The translations under genes and the position numbers were made by a program. Source: DASTHS01 sp035718085 (lineage in GTDB: Bacteria; Actinomycetota; Acidimicrobiia; Acidimicrobiales; Palsa-688). Taken from it: a DNA stretch of 16,480 nucleotides. The stretch is from assembly GCA_035718085.1 (NCBI GenBank), contig DASTHS010000294.1, positions 1 through 16,480 on the forward strand, in the 5' to 3' direction. The stretch's first letter is position 1, and every line of letters starts with the position of its first letter. The notes beneath the pieces were generated by a model. It was not told the origin of the DNA and made no database searches. It saw only the letters and a program-made list of their open reading frames with translations. Positions 13,516 through 16,480 of the stretch are shown here, piece after piece.

Positions 13516-15095
13516 CAGACCGACTGCGTGAGGGCCCCTGGGGCGCCGTGGCCGCCGCGCTGGAGGGCGCCGCTCCCGAGGGGCCAGGCCCGGCCCAGGC
13601 GGCGCCGACGCCGGGCTGGGCCCAGGTGCGCCGTGCCCTGACCGGGCGGTCGGCCGACACGGCGACGCCCCGATCGGGGGCCGCCCCGGCGACGCCTGCA
13701 GCTGACCCGGCCGCCGCGCCCCCTGCCGGGTGGGGCGCCCTGCACACCGCCCTCGGCGTCGACGACGGCCGCGCCGACCGGGTCGCCGCCGACCGCGCCG
13801 ACGCTGGCGACGCCGACCACCCGGGCGACGCCGACGCCGCCGGCGTCACCGGTGACCCCGCCGACACCGACCGCGCGGGCGACGCCGACGCCGACGCCGA
13901 CGACGGGGTCGTTGCGGATGCCGCCGGCAGCGGCCGGCGGCGGCGTCGGCGCGCCGTGGCCGGGCTCGCGGCAGCCGCCGTGGTCGCCGGGGCCGTCGCC
14001 GGCGGCATCGCCGTCTTCGGCGGCGGGGGCACCCCCTCCGACGTCGCCTTCACGGTGAACGGCACGGCGGTCACCCTGGCGAAGTTCGACGGCGAGCTCA
14101 CCGTGCGCCAGACCCTCTACGGGATCCAGCCGCCGGCGGCGAGCGACAAGTCCGCCTACCACCAGTACCTGACCAGCGCAGCCCAGGCCGAGGCGGTCAG
14201 CACCCTCCTCGACCAGCTGGCACCGCGCAACGGGGTGACGGTCTCCCAGCAGGCGGCCCAGCAGAAGCTCGACCAGGCCATCACCACCCAGTACGGGGGG
14301 CAGAGCGGCTTCGCCACGGCGTTGGCGAGCGCCGGGCTCAACGAGGCCCAGGTGCTGGCAGAGGTGCAGCACAACCTCGTCTACCAGCAGCTGTTCGCCA
14401 AGGTGGCCGGCACGCCGAAGGTCACCGACGCCCAGGTGCGGCAATGGTTCGACGCCCACCGCGACCAGCTGGCCATCCCGGAGACCCGCCAGATCAGCCA
14501 CATCGTCGTGGCCAGCAAGGCCGACGCCGACGCCATCGTCAGCCAGCTGAAAGGGGGTGCCTCGTTCGCGTCGCTCGCAGCCAAGTCGCTCGACACCTCG
14601 ACGGCCTCCAACGGCGGTCAGCTGGGCCTCTACGCCAAGGACGACTTGAAGTCGACCTTCGCCGACGCGGCCTTCGCCGCCGCCCCCAACGTGCCGTTCG
14701 GGCCGGTGCAAGAGGGGAGCGGCACCACTTCGACGTGGGAGGTCGGTGAGGTCACGGCCGTCAACCCGGCCGGCCCGGCCACGCTGACCCCCACCGTGGC
14801 GGCGGCCATCAAGACGGTGCTCACCGACCAGGCGGAGGCTGACGCGTGGGACGCCTGGCTCGGCGCCCAACTGCGCAAGGCCGACATCCACTACGCCGCC
14901 GCCTACCGGCCCACCCACCCCGACGCCCCGCCGGTGATCCCGGTGCCCAAGCTCACCGGCGAGACGATCGCCGGGGTCGGCCCCGCGGCCAGCGCCTCGT
15001 CGGGCGCCGCCGGCAGCCCCACCACCGGCGGCAGCCCTGCTCCGGGCGGCAGCGCGGCGCCGACGGGATCGGGCGCCAGCGGCGCAGGCGGCTGA
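13512..15095 (+). CDS. Membrane-anchored PpiC/SurA-type peptidyl-prolyl isomerase or chaperone
   Basis: Protein of 527 residues in three parts. Residues 1-141 are a disordered, Ala/Pro/Asp-rich cytoplasmic tail with three copies of a tryptophan motif (W10, W36, W74). Six arginines (142-147) precede a helix at about 148-169, giving N-in/C-out orientation. Outside the membrane, about 177-320 resemble a SurA-type N-terminal chaperone region (V-x-F-x-V-N-G, then a helical segment), and about 325-430 form a parvulin domain: ISHIVV with H330, the K-x-A-D-A...L-x-x-G-A-S-F-x-x-L-A block, and NGGQLGLY. The final strand reads STWEVGEV where parvulins usually have a second histidine (GYHII-like), so isomerase activity may be reduced. 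The C-terminal 45 residues are Ser/Gly/Pro-rich. ATG 13512 overlaps the RND stop. Likely client: MCE or RND proteins of the same operon (inference). Confidence 0.85.
   Translation: MTDRLREGPWGAVAAALEGAAPEGPGPAQAAPTPGWAQVRRALTGRSADTATPRSGAAPATPAADPAAAPPAGWGALHTALGVDDGRADRVAADRADAGDADHPGDADAAGVTGDPADTDRAGDADADADDGVVADAAGSGRRRRRRAVAGLAAAAVVAGAVAGGIAVFGGGGTPSDVAFTVNGTAVTLAKFDGELTVRQTLYGIQPPAASDKSAYHQYLTSAAQAEAVSTLLDQLAPRNGVTVSQQAAQQKLDQAITTQYGGQSGFATALASAGLNEAQVLAEVQHNLVYQQLFAKVAGTPKVTDAQVRQWFDAHRDQLAIPETRQISHIVVASKADADAIVSQLKGGASFASLAAKSLDTSTASNGGQLGLYAKDDLKSTFADAAFAAAPNVPFGPVQEGSGTTSTWEVGEVTAVNPAGPATLTPTVAAAIKTVLTDQAEADAWDAWLGAQLRKADIHYAAAYRPTHPDAPPVIPVPKLTGETIAGVGPAASASSGAAGSPTTGGSPAPGGSAAPTGSGASGAGG
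13539..13760 (+). repeat. Three copies of a W-[GA]-x-[VL]-x-x-A-L motif in the foldase tail
   Basis: Residues 10-17 (WGAVAAAL), 36-43 (WAQVRRAL) and 74-81 (WGALHTAL) share one pattern, each preceded by Gly/Pro and separated by disordered Pro/Ala linkers. The DNA copies are at 13539-13562, 13617-13640 and 13731-13754. The codons differ between copies, which argues against recent duplication. These are the only tryptophans in the tail. Confidence 0.7.
13790..13912 (+). repeat. Asp/Ala low-complexity tract (gacgcc-like repeats)
   Basis: Imperfect repeats of gac-gcc and related codons encode the alternating Asp-Ala stretch at residues about 94-131 of the foldase, just before the six arginines and the membrane helix. 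It makes a strongly acidic flexible spacer in the cytoplasm and is a likely site of length variation. Confidence 0.75.
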
Positions 15096-15096
15096 G

Positions 15097-15396
15097 GTGC
15101 GGCGGGCGTCGGCGGTCGGCGTGCTCGCCGTCGCCCGGGCCCAGGTCGAGCGCGGCGTGCCACTGCGCCTCTCGGGCGCAGAACGGGTCGGGGCGGTCGT
15201 CGCGCTGGCGCTGCTCGCCGTCGCCGTGGGGGCGCTGGGCGCCTACGGCTGGCGGCGGGGGGCCACGCTGCTGCCGCGCGCCATCGCCCCCGAGCAGGTC
15301 GGCCACCGCCTCGCCGTGCTGCGGCGGGGCAGCGTGGCGTGCGGGGTGGTGGCCGTCGCCCTGGTCGCCGCCGCCGTGCTGGTGGCCCTCGAGTGA
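15097..15396 (+). CDS. Small two-helix membrane protein of unknown function
   Basis: A 99-residue protein with hydrophobic helices at about 31-52 and 79-98. The N-terminal 30 residues carry five arginines, and the loop between the helices (53-78) holds five arginines and a histidine, which by the positive-inside rule places the loop in the cytoplasm. I do not recognise a family. GTG 15097 lies one base after the foldase stop; no strong Shine-Dalgarno precedes it, so translational coupling is likely. Its TGA overlaps the GTG of the degenerate ATPase gene (GTGA), a tight link suggesting that the two products work together, for example as a membrane tether and its cytoplasmic partner (inference). 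Reality of the gene rests on position, overlap pattern and the clear helices. Confidence 0.7.
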   Translation: MRRASAVGVLAVARAQVERGVPLRLSGAERVGAVVALALLAVAVGALGAYGWRRGATLLPRAIAPEQVGHRLAVLRRGSVACGVVAVALVAAAVLVALE

Positions 15397-16085
15397 GAAG
15401 GCGCCGGCTGATCGAGCCGGCGCGTGGCGGGGACGTGCTCACCGTGCGCGACGGCCGCCGGGGGGCGCTCGACCTCGGGGTCGGTGAGACGACGGTGCTC
15501 CTCGGCGCGTCGGGTCAGGGCAAGACCGCCTGGATCCGCTCGCTGCTCGGCTTCGACGCCCCCTTCGATCAGGTGCGCGCGTTCGGCCGACCGCTCACCC
15601 CGGCTGCGGTGCCCGAGCTGCTGTCGTGGGTGCCCGAGCGCGACGGGGTGTTCCTCTCCGAGACGGTGTGGCAGAACTGCACGTCGAAGGCGCACGGGCT
15701 CGGCAGGGTCGATCCCGAGCTCGTCGTCGACGCCCTCGACCTCGTCGGCCTGGCCGATCGGGCCGGCGAGCCGGTCGCCCACCTCGGCACGGGCGGCCGG
15801 CGGCGGGTCGCCCTGGCCCGGGCGCTGGCCCGCCGCCGCCCGCTCCTGGTGGTCGACGGTCCCCTCGACCCGACGCTGTGGGTGTTCTGGAGGTCGATCA
15901 CCGAGCGGATGAGCTGGTTGCAGGGCATCGTGATCGCGGCCAGCGTCGCCGACGAGGTGGCCCGGCAGGCCGAGACCGTCGCCCTGGTCGACCAGGGCGC
16001 CGTGATCGGCCAGGCGCCGCTCGCCATGCTCGAAGGCAGCCTCGACCCGCAGGTCCGGTCCGTGCTGGCCTGGGTGACGCCCTGA
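15393..16085 (+). CDS. Degenerate ABC-type ATPase, probably catalytically inactive
   Basis: A 230-residue nucleotide-binding-domain relative. Walker A is intact (GASGQGKT, 38-45, with K44). Other sites have decayed: WVPERDGVF (79-87) stands where the canonical Mce ATPase has VLFQDGALF, so the Q-loop glutamine reads as arginine; the signature is GTGGRRR (132-138) instead of SGGMRKR; Walker B is LLVVD (151-155) followed by G156 in place of the catalytic glutamate; DEPDSGLDP is shortened to DGPLDP; and IVIAAS (179-184) has alanine where the switch histidine is expected. No aromatic A-loop residue is evident. The frame is intact and codon use matches its neighbours, so it looks like a maintained pseudo-enzyme and not a decaying gene. 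GTG 15393 is chosen for its GTGA overlap. It may bind nucleotide and pair with the intact ATPase or act as a regulator (inference). Confidence 0.85.
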   Translation: MRRRRLIEPARGGDVLTVRDGRRGALDLGVGETTVLLGASGQGKTAWIRSLLGFDAPFDQVRAFGRPLTPAAVPELLSWVPERDGVFLSETVWQNCTSKAHGLGRVDPELVVDALDLVGLADRAGEPVAHLGTGGRRRVALARALARRRPLLVVDGPLDPTLWVFWRSITERMSWLQGIVIAASVADEVARQAETVALVDQGAVIGQAPLAMLEGSLDPQVRSVLAWVTP

Positions 16086-16117
16086 GCGGCGACCGGTGCC
16101 CGGGGCGGGGGGCTGCG

Positions 16118-16123
16118 TAGTCT
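16118..16123 (+). promoter_or_regulatory. Possible -10 element for leaderless transcription of the isomerase-like gene
   Basis: TAGTCT fits the actinobacterial TANNNT -10 consensus. It ends 7 bases before GTG 16131, so transcription would begin at or one base before the start codon, giving a leaderless message, which is common in Actinomycetota. No Shine-Dalgarno and no clear -35 box is visible in the 45-base gap (16086-16130), and no convincing terminator hairpin either. Confidence 0.4.
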
Positions 16124-16130
16124 GCCCGCC

Positions 16131-16480
16131 GTGCCCACCCGCCAGCAGGTTGCTGCCGCCGTCGACGCCTACGTGCGGGGGCTGAGCGCCCGCGATCGCG
16201 ATCGCTGGCTGCAGCTGTTCACCGACGACGCCGTGCTGGTCGACCCCGTGCCGTCCGACCCGGTGACGGGCCGGTCGGCCATCGCCGCCTTCTACGACGG
16301 GCTCGCCGCCATGTCGGAACGCCTGGTCGTGGTCGCACGCCAGGTCGTCGTCTGCGGCGCCGAGGCGGCGGTGACCTTCACCACCGTGGCCGGCCCCGCC
16401 GCCGGCGGCGGGGTGGCCTTCGACGGGGTGCTGGTGCTCACCGTCGCCGACGACGGGCGGGTGAGCGAGGTGCGGTCCTA
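16131..16480 (+). CDS. Ketosteroid-isomerase-like NTF2-fold protein (3' end cut by window)
   Basis: The first 116 codons of a SnoaL/NTF2-fold protein close to steroid delta-5-3-ketoisomerase. From my memory of the Comamonas enzyme, residues match well: Y14 in AYVRGL (oxyanion tyrosine), D38 in VLVDPVPSDPVTG (catalytic base; the enzyme has VEDPVGSEPRSG) and D98 in VAFDG (equivalent to Asp99 of the oxyanion hole). LFTDDA at 29-34 is the usual helix end. The known enzyme is about 125 residues, so the gene is probably nearly complete; its last two bases here are TA. GTG 16131 is the first start in frame after the gap and puts Tyr and Asp at the classic numbering. Other NTF2-fold enzymes (SnoaL cyclases, epoxide hydrolases) share the fold, so the steroid substrate is a good guess only. 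Confidence 0.75.
   Translation, partial: MPTRQQVAAAVDAYVRGLSARDRDRWLQLFTDDAVLVDPVPSDPVTGRSAIAAFYDGLAAMSERLVVVARQVVVCGAEAAVTFTTVAGPAAGGGVAFDGVLVLTVADDGRVSEVRS

Noticed and set aside
12963..14918. Minus-strand open frame of 651 codons over the RND and foldase genes
   Set aside because: Low-complexity product and complete overlap with two well supported plus-strand genes.
16086..16117. GC-rich gap considered as a rho-independent terminator
   Set aside because: No stable symmetrical hairpin followed by a T run; only G runs and a short GGTGCC segment.
16192..16205. Perfect palindrome GCGATCGCGATCGC, resembling the cyanobacterial HIP1 octamer
   Set aside because: It lies within the isomerase-like gene where it encodes Asp-Arg repeats, occurs once, and the genome style is not cyanobacterial. 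Treated as coding sequence.

Overview
The window is one long, single-strand (+) operon from a very GC-rich bacterium. GTG, TTG and possibly CTG starts, 4-base stop/start overlaps and third-position G/C everywhere point to Actinomycetota. The full six-protein mce locus with two YrbE permeases and an Mkl-type ATPase supports that. A lineage outside the mycobacteria (for example Acidimicrobiia) is a guess, based on the RND gene inside the operon and the lack of mycobacterial Mam genes.

Layout. Positions 22-2797 encode the inner-membrane ABC core: two YrbE/MlaE permeases and a canonical Mkl/MceG-type ATPase. Positions 2802-11098 encode six MCE proteins in a row (slots A to F). Each has one N-terminal membrane anchor, one MCE domain, a long Leu/Gln/Thr-rich helical region, and exactly two cysteines, both in the C-terminal part. 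Positions 11095-13515 encode an RND (MmpL/HAE3-like) transporter, 13512-15095 a membrane-anchored PpiC/SurA-type foldase, and 15097-15396 a 99-residue two-helix membrane protein. Positions 15393-16085 encode a second ABC-type ATPase that has kept Walker A but lost the catalytic glutamate and the switch histidine. After a 45-base gap comes a ketosteroid-isomerase-like NTF2-fold gene, cut by the right window edge, with its own possible leaderless promoter.

How the parts fit. By analogy with known Mce systems, the permeases and ATPase energise transport. The six MCE proteins should form a heterohexameric tunnel carrying a hydrophobic substrate across the envelope. The RND protein, foldase, two-helix protein and degenerate ATPase are translationally coupled to this core, so they are probably accessory parts of the same machine. 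The isomerase-like gene keeps residues matching Tyr14, Asp38 and Asp99 of ketosteroid isomerase, which makes a steroid or related isoprenoid a reasonable substrate guess; the sequence does not prove it.

The least ordinary features are the degenerate second ATPase, a tryptophan motif repeated three times in the cytoplasmic tail of the foldase, the paired cysteines in all six MCE proteins, and the start of the RND gene: no ATG, GTG or TTG lies where expected, but a CTG with a good Shine-Dalgarno does, downstream of a C8 tract. No tRNA, rRNA, CRISPR array, insertion sequence or convincing terminator was seen, and no gene-free stretch exceeds 45 bases.
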